DNA from: Adiantum capillus-veneris
Lineage: Eukaryota > Streptophyta > Polypodiopsida > Polypodiales > Pteridaceae
Assembly (NCBI GenBank): GCA_014529385.2
Contig: CM043952.1
Span: 64,690,370-64,754,369 of the forward strand
Length of the DNA: 64,000 bases
Direction: 5' to 3'
Under the pieces are notes generated by a model. That model had not been told where the DNA came from. It saw nothing but the letters and a program-made list of their open reading frames with translations, and did not search any database. The translations under genes and the position numbers were made by a program. Below, one piece after another: positions 10,081 through 20,485 of this stretch; position 1 is the stretch's first letter, and each line of letters starts with the position of its first letter.

Positions 10081-11327
10081 CATTGAGCTAGAGGAGATAG
10101 TGTATACAAGTTCTTGAGTTTTTGGTCTTTCGTTTATGGCTCGGCTTACTCCTTGTAGAACTTTTTTCTTGAGGTGAGTAGGTCCAGGCTGTTACTTTAG
10201 GAACTTAGATAGTGTATACAAGTTCAAAGCATAAAAAAATTTTCAGGTGAGTAGCTAAGCCAGTAAACAAGCGAGGCATTAGTCCCAAAGATTCATATAA
10301 TATCTTCTATGGTCTAAGCATCTTAGCTAGTCTAGGTACTACTCAAGTTGAAAGAAATGAGCATAATTATGTTGTGTTGCTCATGCTAGTATAGGTGGGC
10401 ATAAGAGTCAAAGCTTATGTAATTTATGTCTAGCAAAGTGAAGGAGGAGGGCATCATGCACTGAGCACAGTGAGGTATGAGTGGAGAAGCCACTACAACA
10501 AAAACCCTTCTTGGAAATGTGGAAGCTATTGCGATATCCTTTAATGTCACATGTGCTACATTTGTTCCTTGAAGAACCCATCAAATCCCTCTTTCACATT
10601 GCATGCTTTTCTTTGACAAATTTCTCATATGCATATTGAGTGTCCCATAATTGGCACTTGCATTAGGCACTCTTCCTTTGTTTCTTCCAAGCACTCATCT
10701 TGCATGACAAATACTTCAAGTGTAATTTCTCAACTCCATTAAGAGAGTATACCAAAGGAAATTTTTTCCATTGGGTTTTTTCCCTTTGGTCATACAATTT
10801 TTAGACCGTAATCTAGAAACACATCATCTTCTTGTATATATTACTTCTACATCAACAATAAGTAAGTGGCTACCCAAATCAATCGACAAAAACTTGGAGC
10901 AAGAGATGAAGATCATAAGATACTTATCTAGAGAAAATCTTACACTCAAGAACAATGACAAAGCTTCAGCAAGAAATGGCAGGTTGAAGAATGACATACA
11001 GACAAGCAATGAAAAATTCTGCAATAGAATCATAAACAACAATCAAAAGTAGCTCCCACATTGCTACAAAATTATCAAAATAATGACTCGTATTGCAATG
11101 AACCCAAAGAGAAAAGGACCATCATCAAGTCAACAAAAAAGAACCTCATTTCCAATAAAATTCGGCAACATGAGAGCTATCTTCAAGGCCAACAGTGGCA
11201 TCGAAAGGAGAGGCAACAATAATTATTACCTTGAAAATTTGAAATCCAACACACGCATCAACTAGAACACAGCAGAGATGAATCACTCAAGGAAGGGAGG
11301 AGCAATGACAAAGATCTTCTGAAGCTA
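10081..11327 (+). other. Unassigned; coding-like tail of G1 at 10771-11265
   Basis: Two plus frames (10771-11052 and 11083-11265) read Lys/Asn/Ser-rich sequence such as RENLTLKNNDKASARNGRLK and GPSSSQQKRTSFPIKFGNMR. They lie directly upstream of a polypurine tract, where the 3' end of a retroelement would be. No known domain is seen and translation is not demonstrated. Confidence 0.3.
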
Positions 11328-11338
11328 AAGAGGGGGAA
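11328..11338 (+). other. Polypurine tract candidate and possible LTR start
   Basis: The tract AAGAGGGGGAA is followed immediately by TGCTAGAGG, the layout of a plus-strand priming site abutting a 3' LTR. No second copy of the putative LTR (from 11339) occurs in this window, so the boundary cannot be confirmed. Confidence 0.4.
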
Positions 11339-13014
11339 TGCTAGAGGATTGATCAAACAAATGTCCACCTGGCCAGATACATAGCCAAACACACATTTGT
11401 ACTCTATTATTTTTCCAAGCTAGTGTAGTGATACTCTGTGTTAATCTCGATTCCAGAGTAGCAGGTCACATCTCTGAGTTCTAATTTTGGCTCTACCATA
11501 CACACACAAAGGTAATTTTTTCTTGTTCACTTTATGCTATTGCATTTTCTTGAAAGTGATTTACCTTTCATGCTTACTTAAATTCATTCTTAAGCTCTTA
11601 TAAACAAGCCTTTCCCTTGTTTGTTTGGGAAGAGGAACAACTTATTAATTTTGTTGTCTTGTTCTAATTATGGTCCATTACTAATCATAAATACCCACAT
11701 TGCTAACAACTAATCATGATGTTATTTCAAGTTCTTTAGATTACCATATTAATATGACATAGAGAGAATAGAAAGCACTCTCTTTAACCATAGGTGAGTG
11801 GAGATTATACTTACCTGGACAGTATGCATGATGAATGGTGATTTATATATTTAATTATCCCTTAATCTCTCACATGAAATTTTTTATTGATTTTCAACTC
11901 ACTATTATTCTCTTACCTAAATTAATATTATAAAGGTAAATGCCATAAATCAAAGGCAACTAAGTAATGGAACTATTTTTGAAACTAACCATAATTTCCA
12001 AAAGAAGCATTATAATTTCTCCAAAATGAAATTCTCTCATGAAAGGATCACAAATTTTCCTTGATTATGCATTTGGGTTAAAATGAGAAAATAGCATCTA
12101 AAAAGTATCTGTGCAAGGTTTTATTTAGTAATGCAATTAAGTTAATACTTAATTTTCTCAAGCAAAAGTTCTTTGAAAATGAGGATTCCCATTCCAAATA
12201 AGGGCATTCCCTCCCTTTCCTCTTGTCAATTGGAAAATCCAAATCTTTAAGCCTCTCCTAGCTACGTGAGTAATTCTCTCCACGATAGTGGAGGTGAGCT
12301 TAAATGCTATTTAAAGAAGATTTGGTTAATCATTCATAATCCATTGCATGCACATTTTTCACAACACTAGTATGTCCACTCTTAGGAAATTTGCAAATTA
12401 CTCTTACACTATCACTCATCGAAGGATTCTACTCTTGCATAATCAATTAAAGGAAGTTTTAGATTATTTGTCTTAAGATCACAAGTTGATGCATTCTAAA
12501 TGTTAATGTTTACTACTCATGGTTCACACTTTAGCAAAGGTCATTGTATAGAGCATATGCATTGTTCATTTCAAGTTTATCTACTTTCAAGTTTGTTTTA
12601 CAACTATGAAGAAGGGGGGAGTAAGGGGATATCTTCACGGAAGTGACAACCGTGTTGCTTGAACATAAAACTCCCATCGCTTTCATGGAGATGCCCCATG
12701 GATTAAAAATGATGCAAGAAAAACAAATAGAATTTGCCCAAGATGGGGTTAACTTAAAACTTACGTCAAAACAAAACCTTAAACTCCCAAGAGTCTCATT
12801 GTATTTCTTAAGGTATTGTTTGAGTAGACATTAAAAGTAAATAGGAACTAAGGGATTATAACTCAAGAAACCCACTCTAAATTTTAACTAGGATTAAAAC
12901 TTTATCGAGAAGATTGGACAAGGATAGCCCTAGCATCACATAGAATATTTAATTGTGAAACTTGTCTTACATGTTTGAAAAAAGGTCAACGCAGGTGTTT
13001 ACCTGTGGGATGCA
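11339..13014. other. Unassigned AT-rich sequence
   Basis: No motif-bearing frame was found. The first 150-200 bases could be an unpaired LTR. A 63-codon plus frame at 12643-12834 has no recognisable feature. The rest shows AT-rich intergenic character. Confidence 0.45.
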
Positions 13015-13299
13015 ATGGGAGATGGTCCTTTCTGGCTAGGATTGATAATCATTAGTCTATACTTTGAGCTTGGATTTATTCAAGACCCTAGAATTGGGAT
13101 TGGATGGGAGTGTGTCCATAGTGGGTGGCGAGACCCATGGAAGCGTCTAGAAATCGGTCGTCCAAGTAGGCCTAATGCCGACAAGAAAAGAAAGAAGGAA
13201 AAAAGAGATTCCAAGAAGGGATCGGATAAGGGAGGAGGATGTGATTCAATTAAGAAACTCTTCAAATTGTTTGGTAAAAATGAACCTTGGAAAGGCTAG
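13015..13299 (+). CDS. Small hypothetical ORF, weak support
   Basis: The 94-codon frame begins MGDGPFWLGLIIISLYFELG, a hydrophobic N-terminal stretch that could span a membrane. It ends in a Lys/Arg-rich tail (DKKRKKEKRDSKKGSDKGGG). The contrast between hydrophobic start and basic tail is unusual for random sequence. However, no ribosome-context signal, homologue or neighbouring gene supports it, and the region is full of repeat debris. Confidence 0.2.
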   Translation: MGDGPFWLGLIIISLYFELGFIQDPRIGIGWECVHSGWRDPWKRLEIGRPSRPNADKKRKKEKRDSKKGSDKGGGCDSIKKLFKLFGKNEPWKG

Positions 13300-14988
13300 G
13301 AACGTAAATGCGTTATCCCGCAATTGTTCTCATCAGTTGAACCTTTGCTCTGCTTCATGGAATATTTATTTAAAAGAACTTAAAGTATATTAATTGTAAG
13401 CATTTCCAAAATAATATAAAGAAAAATAAGAATCGGAAACTGTATAAAGGAATCACCTCCACACATGGCAAAGGAGACACATTACTTGAGACTTGGGACG
13501 GGGATAGTGTGAATTGCCTTCCAAGAACTCAGAAAACACATAGAATCGGGCTCAATCTTGTAAAGTATATGCAAGGAGATTGGCTTCTAGCCATAGAATT
13601 GCAGGAATTGCTCTCAAGAAACACACATACACACACAGATTCACCATCTCTCTCCTCTCTCAAGAATGGCCATAGCCATGCACACACAACAGAAACGCAG
13701 AAATCCCATCCTCTTCTTCTTCCTGTGACTCTCTCCCTCCATAGCTAGAAAGAATTCTAAAAAAAAGAACCAAGAAACTGTAGAGAGAGAGTTGTGCCCA
13801 ATCCAAGAGAGATTGAAATGAACCATGAGAGAGAAGATAAAGGAAAAGTTGGTTGCAACTTCCCTCAACCTCCCAAATCACACAACCCACTCAAACTTCT
13901 CCTTTTCTTTATTTGAGTCCGAAATTTAAAAGAGTTACAACCTTAGGTTTAGGCTTTCAATTGTGTATACAAGCCTTATGGCTTGACTTTTTAAAACTAG
14001 AGAAATTTGTATGCTTTGGCATTGGATGGCATTCGAAGATGGAAAGCCCGCTAAAATAGCCAAGAGCGTTCACAAATAATATGGTGCAAAATTTTCCAGC
14101 AACAAGGTGATGCACAAGCATAGTCGATGCCAACAAGCACTGGTAAAAATAATGACATGCTATCATTAACTTGCATCTTCTAGCCTTTTGATGAGACGAA
14201 ATCGGAGGCTATTAGATAGGGATATATTTGGAGACTCAGTATATGTGATTGCTTGAAAGATAGCTAGATAATTTTAATAATACTAAAGAAAAAAGGAAGT
14301 TAAGTATTCTAAAAATAGAAAAAGGTGGGAACTACGTAATAAATGCACACATGCAAGGGTATGCAACAGTTTTCATGCTGCTTTCAAATGCTTGAAATGT
14401 TTTTTTGGCTTGACATGTTTGGAATATTGTTTTTCTAATATCATAGTACTACATTGGAAAGGTACATTTACCAAACGGTTTGGTGGGAGGATGGATTCCG
14501 AGGGTTAATTTGTTGGCCAAACAGTTGAACCCAATTTTATATTGTCCATTAAGTTAAGTCAAGAATAGGGGAAAGGAATTCCAATATACGGAGTGGGGAT
14601 TAAACTTGAAAACGAGGCACTCATGTAGTTAGTAAATACACTCATCTTAGGGGAACTCTTTGATGGTTGTGCTCTGTCATAACTGGGGAAAAAGCGTCAG
14701 TGACCTTGAACCAAGGGTGAATCAGAAACCTATCACCAATTGACCTAGAAGGTAGAGTTCATATTTAGTTTTATGGCTTCGTTTGAAAAGTTTTTGAAAT
14801 AAGAAAAGATATTTTTGGGTTAAGGGTTCCATATGAGAAAAGTGACTCTTGTCACCCCCTTGAGGTGGCATCAAAGAGCGGGAGGATTCCTGTCTTGGTG
14901 TTGGTCTCAAGCAGGAGGGATGTCAAGAATTGTGGTATATCCATTTGGAGATGGTGCAGCTAGTAGTCCTTGGCATGGCCCTCACAAG
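13300..14988. other. Unassigned; includes CA and CT-rich patches
   Basis: A short CA repeat and a CT-rich patch lie at about 13618-13660. Overlapping short frames on both strands at 13.5-13.9 kb are shadows of this simple sequence. The last few hundred bases could be an LTR, because a primer-binding site follows at 14989, but no second copy is present to define it. Confidence 0.4.
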
Positions 14989-15000
14989 TGGTATCAGAGT
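14989..15000 (+). other. Primer-binding site candidate (initiator tRNA-Met type)
   Basis: TGGTATCAGAGT differs at the last base from the common plant primer-binding site TGGTATCAGAGC, complementary to the 3' end of initiator tRNA-Met. It is preceded by CTCACAAG, so an LTR ending in CA could finish 2-4 bases before it. This marks the start of the internal region of an otherwise unrecognised plus-strand retroelement. Confidence 0.5.
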
Positions 15001-15214
15001 GCTGGTTCTATCCTTGGCCAAATAAAGATTTTAGTAGAGATTTTGTTGGAAGAGAGAGACAGATTGGCTAAAAAGATAACATGGAAGTCCCGAGAAGAAT
15101 AAGGTCTTAGAATTGTGCAAGAAAAATAGAGAATGGTATTGAAGTATTGAAAAGGAGAAGTTCTCAAGATTGTACAAAGAGGAAGTAACTTCTCTCAAAA
15201 ATAAACGAAAACCA

Positions 15215-15625
15215 TGCTAGAACATTTTGTCCGCCTCATCCTTTCTACAAAAGGAACTATTTCTTTTCAAAATGCAAATGGTGAACAAGTTTTAGTGCAA
15301 GGTAGAGCAAGAGAAGCTCCCTTGAAAGTACTTAGACCAATGAGATTTGGTAACAAATTTTTGTAGCAAAAATAGAAGTTAATAAGACCATTTTGGATTC
15401 TACTTCTCATTCAATTTTGTGTACTCAAGATGGAAACATTATATATATATATTAAGAAATTCAAAGGATGGAGTGTTCGAGCAAAAAATCAAGTTGTTGC
15501 AATCAAAAAAATATAATATTTGCATACAATTAATGTGAACAAGATACAAGTACAAAGCAAAATGGAAAAAGTACCTCTAAGAGTAGTTAAGGTTAATCGA
15601 TTGGTCAAAAAGACTTAATAAAGGT
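15215..15625 (+). pseudogene. Coding-like remnant of unknown retroelement
   Basis: A plus frame reads HFVRLILSTKGTISFQNANG and QVLVQGRAREAPLKVLRPMR from about 15218. It then shifts frame to VAKIEVNKTILDSTSHSILC and later VQSKMEKVPLRVVKVNRLVK. The near absence of stops across two complementary frames suggests a broken gene rather than noise. It lies just downstream of the primer-binding site, where gag would be, but it has no gag or zinc-knuckle motif. Confidence 0.35.
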
Positions 15626-16786
15626 CTATTCAAGTATTTCATCAACTTACATAAACCCAGTAAGGAATCACCAAGGCTTAGAATCCAAAAATATATATCA
15701 AGATATATTTTCAAAAAAGAAATGGATAAAAAAACTTGTGAAGTCCCCACGCCGCCATATCAAACAGCCGATCTGATGGTGAACTTGGTGGCCACTAGAT
15801 CTATAGCGGAAGCAAACAAAGTGGTTTAGGGTTCAGCTAGCGGACGATCTCTCATCACAAAGTAAGTCGAGCTCGAGCCTACTAGCAATGAGATCTAGCT
15901 CCACCTCGCAGGGGAAGCGTACTTAAACCATCTAGCGATCCTAGACCCACCTTCCAAGAGGAGAGAAACCCCGAGTGCCTTTTTCCCCATGTTTCAGAGG
16001 CACGTACTCTCGATATTTCACCGCTCTAGGGGCAATGAGTATTACTAATATCGAATTAAACACTATGGGGACAAAGAGTTCCCGACCAATCGGGACCACC
16101 CATCTCATAGGTATTGGCAACCTGAGCCAAGCCCCCACTTTCCACCCCCACACTCACACTTCCTTGTGTGACCTAATTACTACCACAATGGTTGTTCAAC
16201 ATAAACATTCCTTGATTAATTCCGAATCACATTGTTCGTTAAGACAACCCTTCAACCAGTATTGCAAACAACACCAAGACAGTATTCTAGTAAAAATTCT
16301 ACTCAAACTTATTCATTAAAATTCGAATGTTCTGGAGGTACAACATCCCCCCTCCAGCGAGAGTTCACTCCTCCCGTTGTCGCCTAGCTGCCCATACAAC
16401 TAGGTATGTCCACCGCATAGAAAGCACGATATGGACATTCCCACCGCTTAACCAGCAGACATGGGTTCCCACTGCTTAATCAGCAGTCGTGGGTATCCAC
16501 CGCTTAACCAGCAGTCGTGGATTCAAGAGCCCTTAACCAGGAACTCTGCCCCCTGTGATCAGGAGGGGGTTCATGACTAATTCAACATTGGAAATAGAAT
16601 AAACATGCCGAGCTAAATTTTCCCTAGCAGACATTCTTTCCTATTGCAAACAGTATATCCGTCAATCATTTCTTTCCTACTTTAGACTTTAATATACAAA
16701 TGAATTCAATTGCCGAGGTTTCCGTCGGATTTCTCCAACATGATTGGGGATATATTCATTCCTAGCTAAACGTATGCAACGTTAAA
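15626..16786. other. Unassigned, more GC-rich than its surroundings
   Basis: The region 15740-16600 has higher GC content than its flanks and contains a 28-bp repeat patch. On the minus strand CTGGAGGGGGGATGTTGTAC (about 16361-16342) resembles a polypurine tract followed by an LTR start, which would make 15.7-16.35 kb a 3' LTR of a minus-strand element. No partner LTR was found in the window. Confidence 0.35.
16441..16523 (+). repeat. 28-bp tandem repeat, three copies
   Basis: The unit CCACCGCTTAACCAGCAG plus a short variable end (CGTGGGT or similar) occurs at 16441, 16468 and 16496, with single-base changes between copies. A related half unit (CCACCGCATAG) lies upstream near 16411. Confidence 0.75.
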
Positions 16787-16957
16787 TTAAACAACATGAA
16801 TAAAACTATGATCTACCTCTTCCATTTCTTCGTCATTGGCTCGTGAGATGGCCGGTGCTTGTTCGACCATGGGAGATTTTTCTTTTCCATTTGTATTGCT
16901 CATTCCCGCCTCGCGGTCGTGGGCACCACCGAAGCGAGTTCTCTTAACCGGGGCCAT
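16787..16957 (-). CDS. Small ORF, possibly the first exon of a gag-like gene
   Basis: On the minus strand an ATG at 16957 opens 56 codons: MAPVKRTRFGGAHDREAGMS, then SNTNGKEKSPMVEQAPAISR, then an acidic end (ANDEEMEEVDHSFIHVV). The composition is hydrophilic, basic at the start and acidic at the end, as in disordered N-termini of gag proteins. The codon run GAA GAG GTA GAT contains a potential splice donor (GAG|GTAGAT), so the frame might continue in a further exon, which was not found. A polypurine-like tract lies about 430 bases downstream on the same strand. No family is recognised. Confidence 0.35.
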   Translation of the reverse strand: MAPVKRTRFGGAHDREAGMSNTNGKEKSPMVEQAPAISRANDEEMEEVDHSFIHVV

Positions 16958-17796
16958 TTTACTCACTACTTTAAATGATAAACTTGAAGAAAAGAGCTAA
17001 ATTCCGAGAGCATCATAACTACCAAATGGCAGATTAGAATTATTAAAGAATCCTCCTTAGGTAAGAGATTAGATTTTTCCTTCGAGACCTAGCAATTTTA
17101 TGGGTAATTCCTTACTTACCCTATGGGAAATGGCTCTAAGGTTAATTACTTAGCTTAGATGATTAAGAAATTCATAATTTTACTAATTGATTCATGAAAG
17201 AGATGAAGTAAGCAAGCTCATTCATTTTCCTAGAGCAATATGGAAATGCAGAATTGTCGCAAGCATGTGTGACATAAAATTCTCTTCTTAATGGCCTAAT
17301 GACGGATTAATTTTTCAGCCTTAATCACATTTTAATGTGGGAGAAGATTGAGTCTAATTTAATTACAACACTATTGAGTGGTAAAAGAATGAATTTCATC
17401 AAATCTACACTATTACTGGCTGACAATTTATTAACTATGTTGCCTAGAGAGAGAATCTTTCCTAATCATGCATTAATCCTTGGTTAAGGATGATGAATGG
17501 CTGCATAATTTAGCTAATTGAATGATGATTATGTAATGGAGTATAGCTATGGAGATTTATAGAGTAGCTATAGGGAATTATAGCCAGGATTAAGTATAGT
17601 AGCTAAGGAATTTGGAGAATAAAGATGAGAATTAAGAAGAGCAGTAATTAAACCATGATTACCGTGATTAGGGGCTGAGAATCCTCTTGATTTTTTGATC
17701 CAAATGAGTTCTCAAGACGAGAATTTGGCAGCACCTCCCTCCTTTGCTTCTCCTTCAAAAATTGTGTGTGTGCCGGCAGCACCTCCCCAAGGTGTG
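16958..17796. other. Unassigned AT-rich sequence
   Basis: No motif-bearing frame was found. It would form the leader of the minus-strand ORF at 16957 if that is real. Frames reading into the neighbouring GT repeat are artefacts of simple sequence. Confidence 0.45.
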
Positions 17797-17819
17797 TGTA
17801 GGTGTGTGTGTGTGTGTGT

Positions 17820-17879
<60 letters not shown>

Positions 17880-17935
17880 GAGTGTGTGTGTGAGCATGTG
17901 TGTGTGTGTGTGTGTGTACTGAGTGTGTGTGTGAG

Positions 17936-17988
<53 letters not shown>

Positions 17989-17993
17989 GTCTT
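17797..17993 (+). repeat. (GT)n microsatellite with internal 37-bp duplication
   Basis: Long GT runs are interrupted twice by ACTGAGTGTGTGTGTGAGCA (at 17877 and 17918), giving a small compound repeat. Cys/Val and His/Thr repeat peptides read from it in several frames are not genes. Confidence 0.95.
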
Positions 17994-18816
17994 TAAATAG
18001 GCTCCTACAAGCTGAAAATCGATTTGTACTGCTATAAGCATCTGAGTGAGCACTCAGTCCTTGCATGGTAAGTCTAGTTCCCTACTCACCAAGTGTCAGG
18101 TTGGCTTGGTTAACTGGTTCTGAGACTAAGTTACTAGCTTGGCAGCTTCCCCAGAACTCCCACAAGGCAAGAGGGCGCCCCCTAGCTACTAAAGCTGGTC
18201 TGGAGTGGGCTGGAACCTGTTCCCACACAGCCTCGGGCCCCAGGTACCTCCCCGGACAATTTTTATGAAAAATTGGTTTTAGGCTAAAACGGGCCATACG
18301 AATCGGATTTTGATGCCGTAAATTGCTATACTGAGCTCTAACTAAGGCGTACTGGCCAGTGTACCTGCCATATTTAGCAGCCCCCCCGGGGTCCGAAATT
18401 GCATTTTTTTTCAAATTCGGGTACGGGTGCAGATTTTTGAGACGGTCAAAACTAGACGGGTCGGGCGACCAAAAACTTACTATATTTAGAAAATTTTCAC
18501 AAAAAATATTTTAATTCACATTTCGAAGCTTTATAACATTATAAACATCATGGCACTGACAGAATTCGGAAAACTGCTAAAAATAGTAACTTTTTTTTTC
18601 CATTATGATCATTTCATGGTACAAGGGTGCTCTTTTTGGTTGGGGTCAGAGACCTTACAAAACTCATGTTAAGTTTTATTTAAGTCTATAATATTTTATT
18701 TTTTTCATGACTGTTAGCCCTAAGGTTTTAAGGGCAGTCCTCTCAAAAGCATGAAATTGAAGAACATAGCATTTATAAACTGCTAAAGGACAGTCTTTCT
18801 TGAGCGTTAATTATTT
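17994..18816. other. Unassigned sequence
   Basis: The stretch 18080-18400 is more GC-rich, with overlapping frames on both strands, neither carrying a motif. The remainder is AT-rich. Nothing further is supported. Confidence 0.4.
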
Positions 18817-19139
18817 CCCCAAATGTAGTTTTGGAGGTGATAAAACTTAAGAATCCATCTCTTGAAATGTTTGACTTTTTAAGAGGTTTAAATCTACCCT
18901 TGCATATTTGTGAGGTTTATGAACATATTGCTGAGAGAAAGTGGTTTTTTTTGCCACAGTCATAAAATATGCCACGTAAACTCCCAAATGTAGTTTTGGA
19001 GGTGATTAAAAGAATCCATCTTTTGAAATGTTTGACTTTTTAAGAGGTTTGAATCTACCCTTGCATATTTGTGAGATTTATGAACCTATTGCTGAGAGAA
19101 AGTGGTTTTTTTTTTCCAAAGTCATATAATATGCCACGT
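18817..19139 (+). repeat. Tandem duplication, about 165-bp period
   Basis: Copy 1 (18817-18980) and copy 2 (18982-19139) share CCAAATGTAGTTTTGGAGGT, GTTTGACTTTTTAAGAGGTT and TGAGAGAAAGTGG, with a T run of variable length and ATATGCCACGT near the ends. There are a few substitutions and a short deletion. It lies directly upstream of gag debris and could be part of a leader. Confidence 0.85.
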
Positions 19140-19315
19140 TCTCCTATAGCTAACACTTTAGATTTGGTGCTTCCTGATATACAAGTGCCACTAGCACTCA
19201 AGTTGTTCCTGTACCAAATGAGATGCCACTTGCTACAACGCTCATAGAGGATTTTGGACGTGACAAGGGTTGAAGGCCCTACTCAAATCTGTGCAGCCAT
19301 GTTCTTTTTTAGGCA

Positions 19316-19776
19316 TGGGTGATGATGTGCCTACTCAACTAGAAGAATGGATAATTAAAATGGATGACTACTTTTCTCCTTCCGGCTACAATGTAGATGC
19401 TTAGGGGATAATGGGGAGACCTAAGCTAGAAGGACTAGCAAAAACATGGTGGAAAATCAACTACCAATCTCGCTAAGTAGCAAAGGTGACCCAAATCTTA
19501 GATGAGTTAAAGCATCATCTTAGGGAGAGATATCTTCCCCTAGACTACTCCACCACTAAGATGAATGAGTTTCTTGCTTGTAAGATAGAGAGCATGTTTG
19601 TTGAAGCTTACTATGAAGAGTTTGTCCGACTTTCAATTCCCATTGAAACCTTTTTCCCTTCATTTCAAAGGTCAAAATTATTCAAGGCCATGCTTCCGTG
19701 CCATCAATGGATCTTGTATCCATCTTTTCAAACGTACAAGCACTACGTCCACCAAGGTGTACCCTCACTACAATAA
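19316..19776 (+). pseudogene. Gypsy gag remnant (element G2)
   Basis: The plus reading EEWIIKMDDYFSPSGYNVDA, a stop, GRPKLEGLAKTWWKINYQSR, a stop, and QILDELKHHLRERYLPLDYS follows the gag capsid pattern seen in gypsy elements (aromatic-rich helix, WW, then LKxxLxxRYxP). It continues through KMNEFLACK and a Tyr/Glu-rich segment before losing similarity. At least two stops interrupt it. A polypurine tract and a probable LTR start lie about 290 bases downstream, so most of pol has been deleted from this copy. Confidence 0.6.
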
Positions 19777-20063
19777 GAAGGATATATGCACCAAAACGGT
19801 TCAAAAACCAAGTGCACCCACATGATTTTGAAAGTTAAGAAAGTTAATGCATAGGAGATGAGGCATATAGTTCCCTAAATAAAGTGATGATTTGCATTTG
19901 TAAGTGTTTAGACATTGTCCCAAACCATATATTTTGGAGGTAAGACCTACACTACTTTTTCTTGCATTAGATTTGATCTTTAGGAGCCCTATGTAGCTAC
20001 CTAATGTAACCCATATTAGACTCCCTAATCAGAATCCATGCTCTATCGTGTAAGCTTTAGCTT

Positions 20064-20485
20064 ATGGGGGGCATTTGTTGAGGTAAACATGAATATTCTA
20101 CTCACAGTGAGAACAAACCCTTAAGCCAAGCATGCACCATTTATGTGCACATTCACATTTTTTCTTATGAAATGTCTAAGCTTCAAACATGCTTCTTTAC
20201 TATGCACACATGCTACACAATTATAGTCACATGCTATTTGGTGTAGCCCACATGCTACTTGACCTTTTTCCACATGTAATGCATATCACTTTCCAACATT
20301 TTATTGCCACCTTCCATTTTGAGCCTATATAAGGCCATCATGCTTAACTTGTAATCCTCCAGATTTCTAATAAACCAAGTAATTTTATTTCATTTTACAT
20401 TGAGCATATTATCTCTAATACTTATTGTTAATTGTTATTAATCTCTTATTATGATGAATGACTTGTCGGTCTATCAACCATAGGC
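20064..20485 (+). other. Polypurine tract and probable solo-side 3' LTR of G2
   Basis: TTATGGGGGGCATT is followed by TGTTGAGGTAAACATG at 20076, the usual layout of a polypurine tract and LTR start. The following 400 bases contain TATATAAGG (20323-20331) and AATAAACC, as expected for promoter and polyadenylation signals within an LTR. The right end probably lies near 20485, where minus-strand reverse-transcriptase sequence begins. No 5' partner was found, so the limits are approximate. Confidence 0.45.

Noticed and set aside
13641-13890. Minus-strand hydrophobic frames of 75-76 codons
   Set aside because: Two overlapping frames in CT/CA-rich sequence with no context. Hydrophobicity follows from the simple composition.
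15941-16319. Overlapping 70- and 114-codon frames on opposite strands
   Set aside because: No domain is visible, and the region looks like a possible LTR beside a polypurine-like tract.
17695-18066. Open frames encoding Cys/Val and His/Thr repeats on both strands
   Set aside because: They are translations of the GT microsatellite and have no non-repetitive core.
18065-18414. 67- and 110-codon frames on opposite strands
   Set aside because: They arise in a GC-richer patch; neither has motifs or a supported start.
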